A program made the position numbers and the translations under genes. The notes under the pieces were generated by a model. It was given only the letters and a program-made list of their open reading frames with translations, did not search any database and had not been told where the DNA came from. A DNA stretch of 64,000 nucleotides. Source: Myoxocephalus aenaeus. Lineage: Eukaryota; Chordata; Actinopteri; Perciformes; Cottidae. Below are positions 42,250-54,560 of this stretch, piece by piece. Position 1 is the stretch's first letter. Every line of letters begins with the position of its first letter. Location: NCBI GenBank assembly GCA_038501785.1, contig JBAMJR010000003.1, forward strand, positions 2,428,501 to 2,492,500, read 5' to 3'.

Positions 42250-43425
42250 GCTCGGGAGCAAGGAGGAAAGATTTTAAAACCAGCCACGAGCAACAACAGC
42301 CGCACCAATTTAGGGATTGGAGAATTGGAATAGTTAAGATGTCGGCGTTCAGAGTAATACCCTGGGATTTATGGCTTTTAAGTCGGAGCGCGTGGGCTCT
42401 CAGTCTGCAGCCTCTTAAATGAGAAATGAGTGAAATTTAGAGGAAAACTGCTTTCATGCAATACAATACGAAAGCCCATCATTCCTGTGTCGAATGCGAT
42501 ACAAATGCATTGCGTTGACCGGATTAGAGACCGAGGATGTCAGCATTTGGAATCGTCTATTAAGTGATAAATACTTAAAATAACACCGTCTCCAGAGAAA
42601 TAAACTAAACATTCCTTAACTGCTCAATGCAATAAACAAATATGTGTAAACCATACACAATAATGTGATGATTTGCCTCGAGGACGGAGGGTATGGAGAA
42701 CCTGTATATCTCTTCATCTAGTTATAATGTTGACTTGGGTATTCAATATTAATAACCCGCTGTCAAGGACACAGGAAGGACATCTCAATCTGACACCTAT
42801 AGGCTCGGCATGAATATGTATAGGCAGCCAGACGCCTCCGAATTACCAAGTAAAATCACGGGTCACACGTGGGGACTAACGTGATGTGGCACATGCATTC
42901 TGATGAGCCACAAATACAGCGGCTGATCGGTCTCAAAAGACTTGTTATAACTCGATATCGGACCTGAGCATGCACAGCTGTGTCTGAGTGGGGAGGGGGG
43001 CGGGGGTGCATGAAGGGGTTTAATGGGCAACATGGTGTTTAACTGGTTACCAGTATAAAACATCGCTATTGAGCAAATTGCAGAGGAGCAGGAAGCGCTT
43101 TCACACTGACAGCAGGCCTGATGGGTCGGTTGCTTTGTTGCTTTGGCTCGTCAATTCTAAGTATGATAATTGAAAATGAAAGGGTATATAGGGCATGGCA
43201 TTAAATCACAAATATGGTTAACCAACACACTGAAATCTTGCAGAATGTTTGGATCATATCTTTTCATTCTTTTTGTGACGTTTTTCAGTTTCAATGTGTC
43301 ATGACATGCTTCTGCAGATTATTATCATTACCATTACTGCTGTTACTGATGTCTCGTTAGCAACTGTTCATCTGCTAATGTTTTAATGAAGTTGGGATTA
43401 TCAGTTGGCAAATAAGGAGTGTTGT

Positions 43426-43429
<4 letters not shown>

Positions 43430-43461
<32 letters not shown>
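43430..43461. repeat. (CA)n microsatellite
   Basis: About 15 CA units. Confidence 0.95.
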
Positions 43462-43464
<3 letters not shown>

Positions 43465-44264
43465 TGTGTTGTCCACAGTCGTCTCCATCGTCTCTGTGTG
43501 ATCAACCTTTTCCTCATAACTTCCAATGTTCTAAAAATGTTCGACTTGTTTTATCCTCGTTGAACAATCGTCCCTGTCGGTAATGAGCTTGACTTTGACC
43601 GTGTGAACGGCTCATGTGACAATCCTTCGGGGAGTCGGGGTCCAGGTAAATCACAGGCAGCAGTGTGTCCTCGCCGGGCCGCAGCCCAGAGGCTGTGGGC
43701 CGCCTGTGTTCCCCCGGAGCGGGCCGGTATCAAAGCCCTTGATCCAGACGAGCCCGAGGCTACGGACAGCCGACCGCTCTGATGGACGGAGCAGCTGCAG
43801 AATGATTCTGTGAGAGAGACCATTACACTAATAAGTTGGCTTTGTTGTTGGTGTTTTGTTTGGCTTTGCCTCAGACACCTCTTGACTATTACTTATTTTG
43901 TTCCATAATCTTACCACTGTAATTATGAATCAGTGTCCAGCGTGCATATTGTCTTGTATGGTAAAAGCCTACAAACTGCAACAATTACAGGGATATTTTA
44001 TGTTTGCTGGCATATTTAAACCTTTTGAAGGGTTCATTTTTGTCTTTAGCGTTTGCTCACTGCAAAAGGCAAGATTGAACTTTTAGGATGTGTGTAATGC
44101 TCCTATTCCTCTGTTTAATGAAGTAATATCAAAGTTGTTTAAAGACATTTACAACATAAGAATATCGTTAAATAAACACAGAAAAACAAAATCTATATAA
44201 TTGAATACACTATTCAATACTATCTTTTAACTATTGAGCAATCGCTTAGACTGAGCAATTAAGA

Positions 44265-44470
44265 TCAACGTAAGAACCGAGTCCGCCATCTTGCGCCGCC
44301 ATCTTGCGCCGCCATGTTTCTACAGGAGCCCAGAACGGACAAAACCAACACTCGCTCTAGATCGGGCCTTTTTCTATTTGAAGGCCACCGTAGTCCTCTG
44401 ACATGCTTGGAAAGGGTTAGTGGAGTCAAGGACGCCATCTGCAACTTCCCCACTCAACACCCGTCTAGTG
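44265..44470. repeat. Teleost dispersed repeat with YY1-like sites, copy 1
   Basis: The order is GCCATCTTG twice, GCCATGTTTCTACAGGAGCC, CAGAACGGACAAAACCAACA, CTCTAGATCGGGCCTTTTTC, then GAAGGCCACCGTAGTCCTCT. This matches a fish repeat I know by its phrase order. Part of it recurs at 51575-51675. Confidence 0.7.
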
Positions 44471-45409
44471 TAGAGGTCCCCGGCCTTTAAAATAGTCATA
44501 TTTTAGTAGAAAACCTTTTGGGTATAACTCATGAGCAATAAACATTAAAAAAAAAACAGCCCCACCACATGAACTCAAGTCCTCCCTCTTCATTGACACC
44601 TCGTCATGTTGCAAATGTTCATTAAAATGTTACAACAGAATTTTATATAAAAGAGGATATTGTCGCAATATTTATTTCATTCTACTGAACTGTCCATGTT
44701 TCGTTTTGGCTAAGCTTGCATTTTGTAAGCTGCAGCAACGAATTAGTGTGACTGAAGCTGGACGTTTCAACAATTTACCCCTTTTACTTTTATCTATTTC
44801 AGCCATTTATTTTAGCTAACTGTTTCAACCATTACTATCAACTGTTTATTTAATGTCCAGCCTATCCGTTGCTTTTAGATAGCTCGTCTGGATGCTTGCT
44901 AATCATCTTCAAACATTCATCATTGCAACGCATTTTCTTTTGAGTGGTTTGTGTGTTCAGATGCCCATTGGAGGTGGTCTAACCCTACAGGGACAGATCA
45001 ACCGTGTCCATGTTATAAAGAAACCCAGTGGGAAAGTGTGGCTCACTGATGTCACTTTAATAGCTTTTGTGAAACAGAGAAAAATGAGCTATGTAAGACT
45101 TTGATGCACAAACTTGATCAATTAGTTCATTGTTGTTTTTTGTTGGTCTTTACATGGAATTTGTTGACAATAAAAAAAAATAAAAAAAATACGTAGCACC
45201 AAACTCATAGTTTAAAGAATAGATTGTGGAGGTTTTATTTAGTGCTTCAGACCTTATTGTGTAAGTGTATGCAAAACATGTGTTAGCTGATTTGCATAAG
45301 TAACAACACAATCAAAAATGTAACACATGTTTCTGTTTTATTACAGAGTTTTCACAGATTCATTGACTCCATTTTATATTTTACTTTCTGTTCATTACAG
45401 AATATTAAG

Positions 45410-45765
45410 CTATAACAGAAACTTGTTTTCGTAAATTAACATTTTAATCGGATCCATTGTTTTGAGCTCCCGTAGAGCGTGTTGATCCAGCCGGACATGC
45501 CCCGCCTCTGGCCGGCCTGACGTTGGGGTCGCGATGGGGGTGATGGAGTCCTTCCCGTCCTGGATGGAGAAGGCTGTTCCTCCACAGTGCATGATGGAGG
45601 AGAAGTCGTAGGGAGGGTTCAGGTTGATGGTGGCCTGCTTGTAGGAGCTGGAGACCATCAGCCGCTTGATGTTTGTTAAGGCTGGAAGTCCAGAACGTGG
45701 TCGATCTCGTGCTGGATGATGTTAAAGGTCAGAATCCTGGTGGTGATGTTGAAGGTGCTTCTTCT
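45410..45765 (-). pseudogene. Astacin-family metalloprotease fragment (hatching-enzyme-like), decayed
   Basis: Astacins are secreted zinc proteases; fish hatching enzymes belong here. On the minus strand about 45750-45680 reads FNIIQHEIDHVLDFQP then a stop. This is the zinc site HExxHxxGFxHE with Gly changed to Asp, the third zinc-ligand His changed to Pro and the final Glu replaced by a stop. After a frame change, 45658-45450 reads NLNPPYDFSSIMHCGGTAFS and IQDGKDSITPIATPTSG, the Met-turn region (usually SxMHY; here Tyr is Cys). No signal peptide, propeptide or N-terminal half is seen. It must be a non-functional fragment. Confidence 0.85.
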
Positions 45766-48072
45766 TCTTCTCCTCCTCCTCCTCCTTCCTCCTCCTGGAG
45801 ATGAAGTGCCTGAGAGGCCCAGCATCAGCAGCAGCTGGCAGAGGGAGTCGTCTTCAGGGTCGGTCTGGAGGAGCTGCTGTGGAGAGACTCCTTGAAGCTT
45901 GATGTTTGGGTCTTTATTCTCTCCTCTACAGGTGTGTCTGCACTCTGCAGGAGGATTATGGGTTGAGGTCTACACTGCCTGAACACACCTCTAAAGGGAG
46001 CTTTAAACAAAGCATCTAATCCCCCCATTTGTCCTCTTTGTGGGCCACATTGCTCTTCAGCTACACTAATGGTGTTCATTTACAAGTGGCTTTTTAGCAA
46101 CCTTTACCAAAGTTAGCGAACCTTTTACCAAGGTAAATATGTTCAAATTAAATGCGTGTGACCCAAAAACAGTGTTTTCCCTCTCTGATGACCTGCGTTA
46201 ATTGAAATCCCCCCGTGCGCATTTCATGACAAGCTGTTGAAGTTGCAGCCAAAGCCGCGTGTCCCTCTGTGAGGATGATAGACGGCGTATTGAAACTCGT
46301 GCATATGGAGAAGATGGTAATATGTTCCTGAGGGGACGAGTTGCCGCGGCCGTGCCCGAGACTGCGCTCTAGTCGGAAAAAAGAAAAAGAAGAATACTAA
46401 ATTGTATGAAACAGCCCCAAGCTATTGTACAAAAAAACCATCATGGCAATGCCAGTAACAGCATTTACTGATGCGTGCGTGCTAATTTATTTAGCATTTT
46501 TCACTTAATCAGTTTGACTGTAGTCATTCTTTTCCTCGTGTTTTTCTTCATTTCAAAATGAATGGAGAAGGCCGGATAAACGGCATTCCTTTCAGGCCAG
46601 CCCTTGAAAACCGCTTCATTCTGTCACACATTTTTTAGAACTCAATGATATATTTGTTAATTGGTGTTCAACTAGGTGCCCAGGATGTGATATGTCCTCC
46701 TGTCCCACGGAAATATGGACTCTAATTTGTTCAATTTTGATTATGGTATACAAACCGACTACACCTCCCTTGAATCCTGGCTTCATATAAAGTGTAAAGA
46801 TGAATTGTGAAAAGAATGTGTGTTTTCTCTCAAACCCCCTCCCCCTCAATCTCATCAGCCACCGTGATTAAGGTTTGGCATTGGGGATTGTGCTGTCTTT
46901 TTGGAGAGATATTTCAGCTGCATTTCTGACACTCTGAAAGGAGAGGAAGATAAAGGAGGCGTCGGGGAAAAAACTCCTTCCCGTTGTGTGAGTCCTAGAG
47001 AGGGCCTTGAACCCTGCCATTCACGCCTTTCTCTCCATCAGCTGAGTCTAATTGCCAGAGAGGACAGGAGACCCCGGGCCCGATCGTTCCTTATCCTCTT
47101 TAGCGCTTTCAGGCGAGTGAAAGGCGAGCTTCTGCTTTTGATCTTTTCTCTGATTTGCTTTTTCTTCTCTGTCATCCCTACCATCCTCTCCTCAGGAGTG
47201 ACACCAGCTCCTTTCACTGCCTGCCCCCGTCTCCATCTGCCCAAAATAATGACCATGGCCCAGGCATTATTAAACAGAGGTGGAGAAGGGAGGTCAGCGC
47301 TGGGAGAGGGAGAAGGGAGAGGGAGGTCTGGATGGGGACTCCAAACTTGTCTAAGGAGGGGTGCCCCTATTCCAAATCTACTCCGTAGCCTCTCTGTGTT
47401 CCCCTAGATTCATCCCTTACAGTTTTCACGGCCTTAGCCTTGGAGAAAGCCCATTCTTTAACAGACTACGGACGTGAAGGCCCGTCCTTTCCCAGAGGCG
47501 CTGCTACAATGAGACCCCAGGCTGCTTGAGACAATGGGGGCCTGTGTGATCTCTCAGCCAGGCTCGGGATGAGACGATGCCTTGCCTGCCAGTCCCATGG
47601 GAGGGTAGAGCCAGTGGTCATTGTTGACAGCTAATGGACGGCATCTTTCCACTGGCAGGCCCCCCTGCAGACTGTGTCATTTTAGGTTGCTTAATAACAA
47701 CACTCGGGCCGGACCGACTGAGGAATTCTATCGAGACCAGCAGTTTGTTTGCAGATGAAAATCATTCCCCTCACAAATCTGAAAAGCTAACACTGGGGGG
47801 TGATTGGATGAATGCAGCCGGCGAGCAAAGACGGCATTCAGCGGGGGGGGAAATTCAATATAACTTATGAAAAGAGAAACTGGTCATATGTCTGAAAAGA
47901 CCAGAATTAGAATCACTTCTTTCAGGAGGAACAATGCAATTACAGGCGTTTGTTTTTCTTAAACCAGAGCAGAGACATACTGATCACTATAGCCTTACAA
48001 GACATACACGGTCCCAACAGTGTGGGAGATCCAGGAAGCGCCGCCGCCGCCTCTGATCACTGTGCTAGGTTC

Positions 48073-48074
<2 letters not shown>

Positions 48075-48127
<53 letters not shown>
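48075..48127. repeat. (TA)n microsatellite
   Basis: About 26 TA units directly after CTAGGTTCCCA. Confidence 0.95.
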
Positions 48128-48131
<4 letters not shown>

Positions 48132-48949
48132 CTAAACTTGTGTACCTTTTCATATTGTAATTATTGATATGGAACTTTGAATGCTGTTAAATGTTAAAGC
48201 CATTGTAATGGGTACAAACAGTGAAGTGGACTGTGTTGTTGTCGTCCTTGGTCCTTTTCAGACCGTTCATCATAAACACTGAAGTGGACGTGTATAACGA
48301 GGCTGAAGGGCAAATGTGTGGCATCATTTTTATAATGTGGGGCCAAAATACCAATAAAGCAGAATACAGCCAGTCAAAGCATCACCATATACTGTGTATA
48401 TAATAGCATGTGTTAGACTTGTTGTATTGAGCATTCATTGCAATTTTACAATATAATAACCAATAATGTTTGCAGGGATCAGGCTAAATGACTAAATGTT
48501 TTCATCCTCTGCATGAAATTATGAGGCATGCTCATGGATTTTCCTCCACGCAGCCACTCTGAGCAGAAAAAACTGGTCTGTATACTTTTACATCTGTCCC
48601 AATATGGATTTCACGTTGTCCTGGTGGTGTTTTTATCAAAATGCATTTAAAACTTTTCCTATTCATGATACTTTTAAATTGACCTGTTTTTGAAATTAGA
48701 TTGAAAACTCTGTAAAAGACTGAAATTGAAATTACTTTTCTGAAATAATCTGCTAGGATTATATTGATCGATAAATATTGTTATAATTATTATAATAGTT
48801 TAGTTATAATTCATATTACATTTTTACAAGACTACATCAGCTCTCATGTTCATGTTCTGAGCTAAATGCAGGATGCTAACATGCGCGCAATGTTTAGTAA
48901 GCATAATGCTTCCCATGTTCACGATCTGACTGGCGTGATAGCATGCTAA

Positions 48950-49795
48950 CAATCCTATACTATGACTTTTTACGACATGCTATACTATGACTTTTACAAC
49001 ATGCTATACTATGACTTTTTACGACATGCTATACAATAACTTTTTACGACATGCTACACTATGACTTACAACATGCTATAACTATGACTTTTTACGACAT
49101 GCTATACTATGACTTTTACAACATACTATACTATGACTTTTTACGACATGCTATACAAGAACTTTTTACGACATGCTATATACTATGACTTTTTACGACA
49201 TACTATACCATGACTTTTTACGACATGCTATACTATTACTTGTTTTCAACATCCTGCAATACAAAGACAGGCAATATAAGGAACACAGACACCTAGTGGA
49301 TTGGAGGGGTGATCACACATTGTACTATAACTATACTATAACTTTGACATCCTATACTAATTAGTTTTTCAAAAGAAAATTCGACACGCTATCTTCTGAC
49401 TTTTATATAGCTTCATACCATGTACTATAAAATATTTGTTATGACTTTTTTTTAAATATTAAACGATGACTTTTTACGACATGCTAACTTTTGTATAACG
49501 TTTCGTAACATACTATACTGACTTTTTTTTACGTATTACTTTTTTTTAGATAATATACTATGACTTTTTTTACATCCGCCTCTATGACTTTTTGACATGC
49601 TATACATCTCTTTTTTGGGAACTTTCTACAATATGCTATACAAGGACCTCCTATTACTTTTCTATTATCTTTTGTGATAAAGTACTAGTTCCGAAATACT
49701 ATACTTTTTTTATGACTTTTTCAACATGGGACATGTTGATTACTTTTTTAGACACATTGATTAGTATGACTTTTTTTTTTTATATTACCATAACC
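48950..49795. repeat. Degenerate about 25-bp tandem array (left part)
   Basis: The unit is close to ACTATGACTTTTTACGACAT plus GCTAT. Copies are regular at 48955-49240 and decay toward 49790, with growing T runs and a unique insertion at 49250-49330. Confidence 0.9.
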
Positions 49796-49799
49796 AGAG

Positions 49800-50225
49800 G
49801 TTGATGGGCTGAGCCCTGCTGGTGCAAGGTGTTAACATAGAAATAAAGCACAGGAAGGGGGCAGAATGCTCTGTCCGGTGGGTGGGATTTTAGTTTTCAT
49901 GTAAATTTGTGTATGGTGTTTTAATGGGTGTTGGTTGTGGCCAAACTGTGGTGTGGTCTTATGGGAGGGGGTGTTGTGTTGTGGTTTCTTTCTCTATCTC
50001 TCCCCAGTCTCCATTCTGGTGCCACCCGTCTCCCGGCCCAGCAGCTGCAGCGTGAGAGCGTACGATTAGCGCCATGGTGGTTAAGAGGCCGGGAGCTTCA
50101 GATAGACACCCGGTGGTCCACGTGGCATTGCTCACGCTGTGTGTGTTATTAGATGTGCTGATCTCCTCTGCTCTTGTGCTGTTGTTGGTAGCCTGACCCA
50201 TTAGTTAACGTATTACTGCTGTTAA
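49800..50225. other. Unique island inside the tandem array
   Basis: About 425 bp of normal-complexity DNA splits the array. It includes CAGCAGCTGCAGCGTG and CCATTAGTTAACGTATTAC. No coding evidence. It may be an older insertion, or the array may have grown on both sides of it. Confidence 0.5.
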
Positions 50226-50229
50226 TTAT

Positions 50230-50775
50230 TTTTTTTCTAACTTTTTTCAAGGTTTTCATGACTTTTCTAAACAAACTACTGTGACATTTTTAAGGCTTTT
50301 TTTCAACATACTGAACTATAAGATAACTTTTTTTATGTTTTTATTTAACATACTATACTATTACTTTTGTGATTTTTTTTTTTTTACATACCATAATATT
50401 ACTTTTGTATGACTTTCTTTTGACATATTATATTTAGTATAACTTTTTCGTCATACTATAGTATCACTTTTTTATAGGGATATTGCTTTTTCATAACTTT
50501 CTTCAACCTATTTCAAATTGTATTCTCATTCTATACTATCGTTTAGTAACACAATATACTGTAGCTTTTTTCGACATTTTCACTACTTTTCTCAACAAAC
50601 TATTCTATTACTTTTTTTATGACTTTTTTCGAATTCCTATATTTTTACAACTTTTTTTGAAAACACCATACAATGAGGTTTTCATGATTTTTCATTACAT
50701 TTTTTTTAGACTTACTATACTATGACTTTGTTATGGCTTTATTTCACATACTATACTATACTATGAATTATATTT
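50230..50775. repeat. Degenerate about 25-bp tandem array (right part)
   Basis: Same vocabulary as the left part (ACATACTATACTATTACTTT, TATGACTTTTTTCGA) but much more diverged. Confidence 0.8.
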
Positions 50776-51169
50776 CACTGAAATAAAATCATACAACAAT
50801 AATAAACTTTCTAGTTGTATTTGTAATTAGCATTGGAAAGTGTATAACACACCAAAGTAAACTAGATCCTGTTCTACATACTCCAGTACTTCCAGTGCAA
50901 GCCACAATGAAGAAGTAAACATTTGAAAGAGGATTAAAAAAAATGTCAAAGATAGTTCACAGTTCACACGGACCATGTGAAATATTGCCCTCAGCAGAGA
51001 ACACACTGAACTGAAATAGAGAATTATATGAATATAAAGTGCATATTGTATTGTCATTGTGTCACTGTACACTTTTTACTAAAATGCGCTTGCATTTGAA
51101 AATAAAATACGTAGTGTATTCTCTTCCTATCGTACAGTATCCAGCCGCTTGCTTGTGAGACACGTTGTG

Positions 51170-51215
51170 ATCATGTGACCTGTCACATGACGGGTCACGT
51201 GACAGGTCATGTGAC
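51170..51215. promoter_or_regulatory. Four E-box palindromes at exact 12-bp spacing
   Basis: ATCATGTGAC (51170), GTCACATGAC (51182), GTCACGTGAC (51194) and GTCATGTGAC (51206) are each separated by two bases. The third is the perfect CACGTG E-box and matches the GTCACGTGAC CLEAR/USF/MITF-TFE consensus; the others are CATGTG/CACATG variants. It may be a binding cluster or a short chance minisatellite. Confidence 0.55.
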
Positions 51216-51574
51216 GGGTCGGGAGGTCACCGGCCTGAGCTGAGACGCTTCAGGCAACAACATCTAGTGTTACACGAGAGGAGGAGAAGGTTGTTTCACA
51301 CACAGGGTTAGAGTCAATTTAAAAAAAATGTTTTTGTTTAAAACAGGATTTCTTTTATTTATATATATATATAGCGATAGTAAGCTATATCAATATTTGT
51401 TCACAGCCCTACTTTAAATAGTGACTTTGTTATTGTACACATAACTGTTGTTGCTCTAGAAACAATATTTACATATATTTTAAATATACAGTAAATTGTA
51501 ATTCTGTTCTGAATTTATCGGTTTTTAAAACTGTATATTTTTCCTGGTTGTACTAAAATCCTAAAGATAACTCT

Positions 51575-51675
51575 CTCTACCTGAAGGCCACCGTAGTTTT
51601 CCAACACGCTTGTAAAGGGAGGCGTGAGCAGAGGGGTTACCGCTGGATGCTACATCTTACACACGGGGCCATTAA
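51575..51675. repeat. Teleost dispersed repeat, copy 2 (partial)
   Basis: GAAGGCCACCGTAGTTTTCC, AACACGCTTGTAAAGGGAGG, ACCGCTGGATGCTACATCTT and ACACACGGGGCC continue the family of 44265-44470. This copy has the 3' part and lacks the YY1-like start. Confidence 0.7.
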
Positions 51676-52524
51676 TAGTATATTTATGTCTCCTATAATT
51701 AGATGATTTTGATTACAAGAGCAATGTTACAGTATAACAGCAGTTGTTAATGAGGCAGGGAATAGGCCATCATTTGCTGTAAATTAAAACTCTGTCAAAA
51801 CAAATACAACTGGTGCGCAACAGGTTACAAATGAATTGATTAATTACCGCGACAAATTATATTTAAGCAATAAATTAGCTTTTTATCAACAGAACAATGT
51901 AACAAGTCTGTGCAGTAACTTTCTCATCATTGTCACACAGCCAGGGAAACAAGACGACCATTAGCAAATGAGTCATTTAAGCAACTTACTTATCTCAATA
52001 AATTCATTCTCAAACTCAATTTTACAATAATTGTGATTATCATACTGTGTATCCGCCACACTTAACCCGCTTGTCGCTTGTACTAAGTGGTCATCCACAG
52101 GGGGCATTGATTTCCTCCGACAAGAACAGTAGAAAAGGTCAAATAAAAGCAATATAAAACGCCACATGAATCATTATTAATGTCATCAAATTAATGAGTG
52201 ATGCATACATCTGTGTGATATAATATCTACTTCCATTCCTCTGATTACATGTGTCTTTAATCCTTAATGTTTCTGAGTAAATGTAATTCACCAGGCTCAA
52301 CGGCCATGTGCCGTCCTCTCTGTTTACCTATTTTTTTTTTTTACGCCTCCACGCTTCCACTGGTAACCCCGTGTTTGACGTCACATTGCTATGAATTGTG
52401 GGTAATTCCCTTGGGCAAAGCCTGCATCGAATACCGACTTATGGAAAGTGCTCATAAAGGGCTCAAAATGTCTGCCGGAGACTCCTCAAACACTTGACAA
52501 TTTGACAGGGGGGGACAGCCCTAA

Positions 52525-52577
52525 CACCTCACGGACGACGCCGGAGCCTCTATGAGCGTCTACGAGTCCGTGAGGTG
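52525..52577. other. 53-bp hairpin with perfect 12-bp stem
   Basis: CACCTCACGGAC (52525-52536) is complementary to GTCCGTGAGGTG (52566-52577). An inner GACGC/GCGTC stem (52537-52541 with 52556-52560) extends it, leaving a 5-base bulge (TACGA) and a 14-base loop. Function unknown. Confidence 0.8.
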
Positions 52578-54002
52578 CAGACTGGGACTGGGCCGGTGTT
52601 TGTCTTCGCTTGAGGGGATGTTCGGCCTCTGACCTCCATGTGACGTCTTCGTTGTCTTCTTCTTGTTCTTCTTGTTCTTGTTCTTCCACTAAGGTGCATC
52701 CCACCACATACTGTATTGGAGAATAGTACGTGTAGAACGAGCTCATTGTCCCTTCATGAGGTAGGCCTACATAAAGTAATAGTTCATTTATGATAGTATT
52801 AATAGTTAAAGAAAAACCAACCGACCTAAAGAAAAGTAAGTATATATACTATGTATATACTCTTCTGTCCTGCCATTTCTTCATTATTTATTTCTTTGAT
52901 ATCTTTAATCACAGTTGCTGTTTGGATTTCATATTTCGTATTGATTGTCCGCCAAAAAGTGATTGCAGTTCGCGAGAGAGCAGCTCGTTAAGCTGTTGTA
53001 TGTAAACTCATAGCAATCCATCCAATATTTAAGATGTTTCAGTTGGACCAACTTACCAACATCCAAAAAGCAATACTGCTAGGTAAATTAATTAATAATA
53101 CAACATTCTGTGGAGTTGTTCTTAAGGGTACCAAAAGGATATTTAAATGTATATTGTACTGCATCTGACAGTAATATTTATGAATTGGATGACACAGTAG
53201 ATAACACTGGGATGCCCTGGAGATGCCTCATTGGAATGTCTCTGAGTTTAGAAAGAGACTTTCTTGTCTTAACTACTGTCGAGTGCCCGAGGCGTGAAAG
53301 TGTTTATTTCATGTGCCGGCTGCTGAAGAGGAGACGACTAAGTTGTATTTTTCCCGTTTTCCCCTTTTTTTTATTGATTTGTTTCCTGTGTGTTGGGAGT
53401 GAGAGGCTCAGGCTGGAGTTTGATGGATCCTGGAGTGCATTAGGAGAGGGAGGGAGGGAGGGAAAGGGCAGAGTGTTAGGTCAGGCTGATAGAGATGTCA
53501 GCGCTGCTTCAGTAATCTTGTGACGCCCAAGAGAGCGGCAGAATAAAAAAAAATAAAAAAAAATAGGGAGGGGATCGGGGACGGCTGAAAGACTGGCGGC
53601 TCGGTGACAGCAGAAGCAGAGACCACCCCAACAACAGCATCAGGGGATGCTGGGAGGGGAGGGGGTGTGAGGAGTGGAGCCGGAGGGGGGAGCTGATCTT
53701 CAGTTACACATCATGGCTGATGGTTAACCCCCCACAACAATGTGTTAGAGAGGGAGAGAGTGCTGAGCCAGTTGCCAACGCAGTGGAGGATTTAAGCCTT
53801 GTCTCCCTCATTTAACGTCTCCATCAGGCCGCAGTTATTCTTTGTGGTGCCGACTGTAATGCGCCTAATGAAAAACACTAGTACACACAGCGGTAGGGAT
53901 GCGCCGCCTTTTTTCCCTTTTTGACTTTCCTCCATCTGCATCTGGAATTTGAAATATACCTCATCAGGTGAATAGTTTTTGGATCGCACATATATATATA
54001 TA

Positions 54003-54560
54003 TATGTTTTTAATTTTATTTATTTAAAATGTATTTAACCAGGAAAAGCCTCATTGAGATTAAAAACCTCCTTTACAAGAGTGTCCTGGCCAAGACAGCA
54101 GCAGCACATTAAAGAAAGTTAAAACAGTGACGGAACATTTTGAGATCACGGCATGAGTAAAAACAAAACTAAGCCTCAAGACATCGTATCCTAGTTCACA
54201 CAGGTGCACATACCTCAGTCCAAAACATCTACAACCAGATGAACCTTCCTCCAACTCTTTCAATCTATTTTTTTAAAACACCGAAAGAGACCGGCTCCCG
54301 GAGACCCAAATCAGTCTGCAGCAAATTCCAAGCCGCAGGAGCAGCAAACCTAAAACCCCTTTTTCCCATTTCCAGACGGACGTTGGGGACAGATAGCAAG
54401 AGTAGGCCTTGTGCATGTGTCACAGAGCGAAGACGGTAGCTTCCAGCATGTTTCTGATCATTTAACTTACACAGATAAGATGGAAGTACATTAAGAATTG
54501 CCTTATAAATAACGACATGCCAATGATTTAGTCTAGGGATATGCACTTGTACACACTCAC
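54003..54560 (-). mobile_element. LINE 3' end (RT C-terminus and 3' UTR)
   Basis: An open frame of 93 codons (54546-54265, minus) ends RLEMGKRGFRFAAPAAWN and LLQTDLGL, the C-terminal signature of fish L2/CR1-like polymerases. The 3' UTR follows as AATCTCAATGAGGCTTTTCC then TGGTTAAATACA on the minus strand and ends in A/T repeats near 54003. The element is strongly 5'-truncated, as usual for LINEs. Confidence 0.85.

Noticed and set aside
41850..42422. 190-codon + strand frame after mctp2
   Set aside because: It starts within the mctp2 poly(A) region, includes a (CA)n read as Thr-His, and resembles no family.
46901..47407. 168-codon + strand frame
   Set aside because: It has no recognisable domain and mixed low-complexity parts; no exon borders or codon pattern support it.
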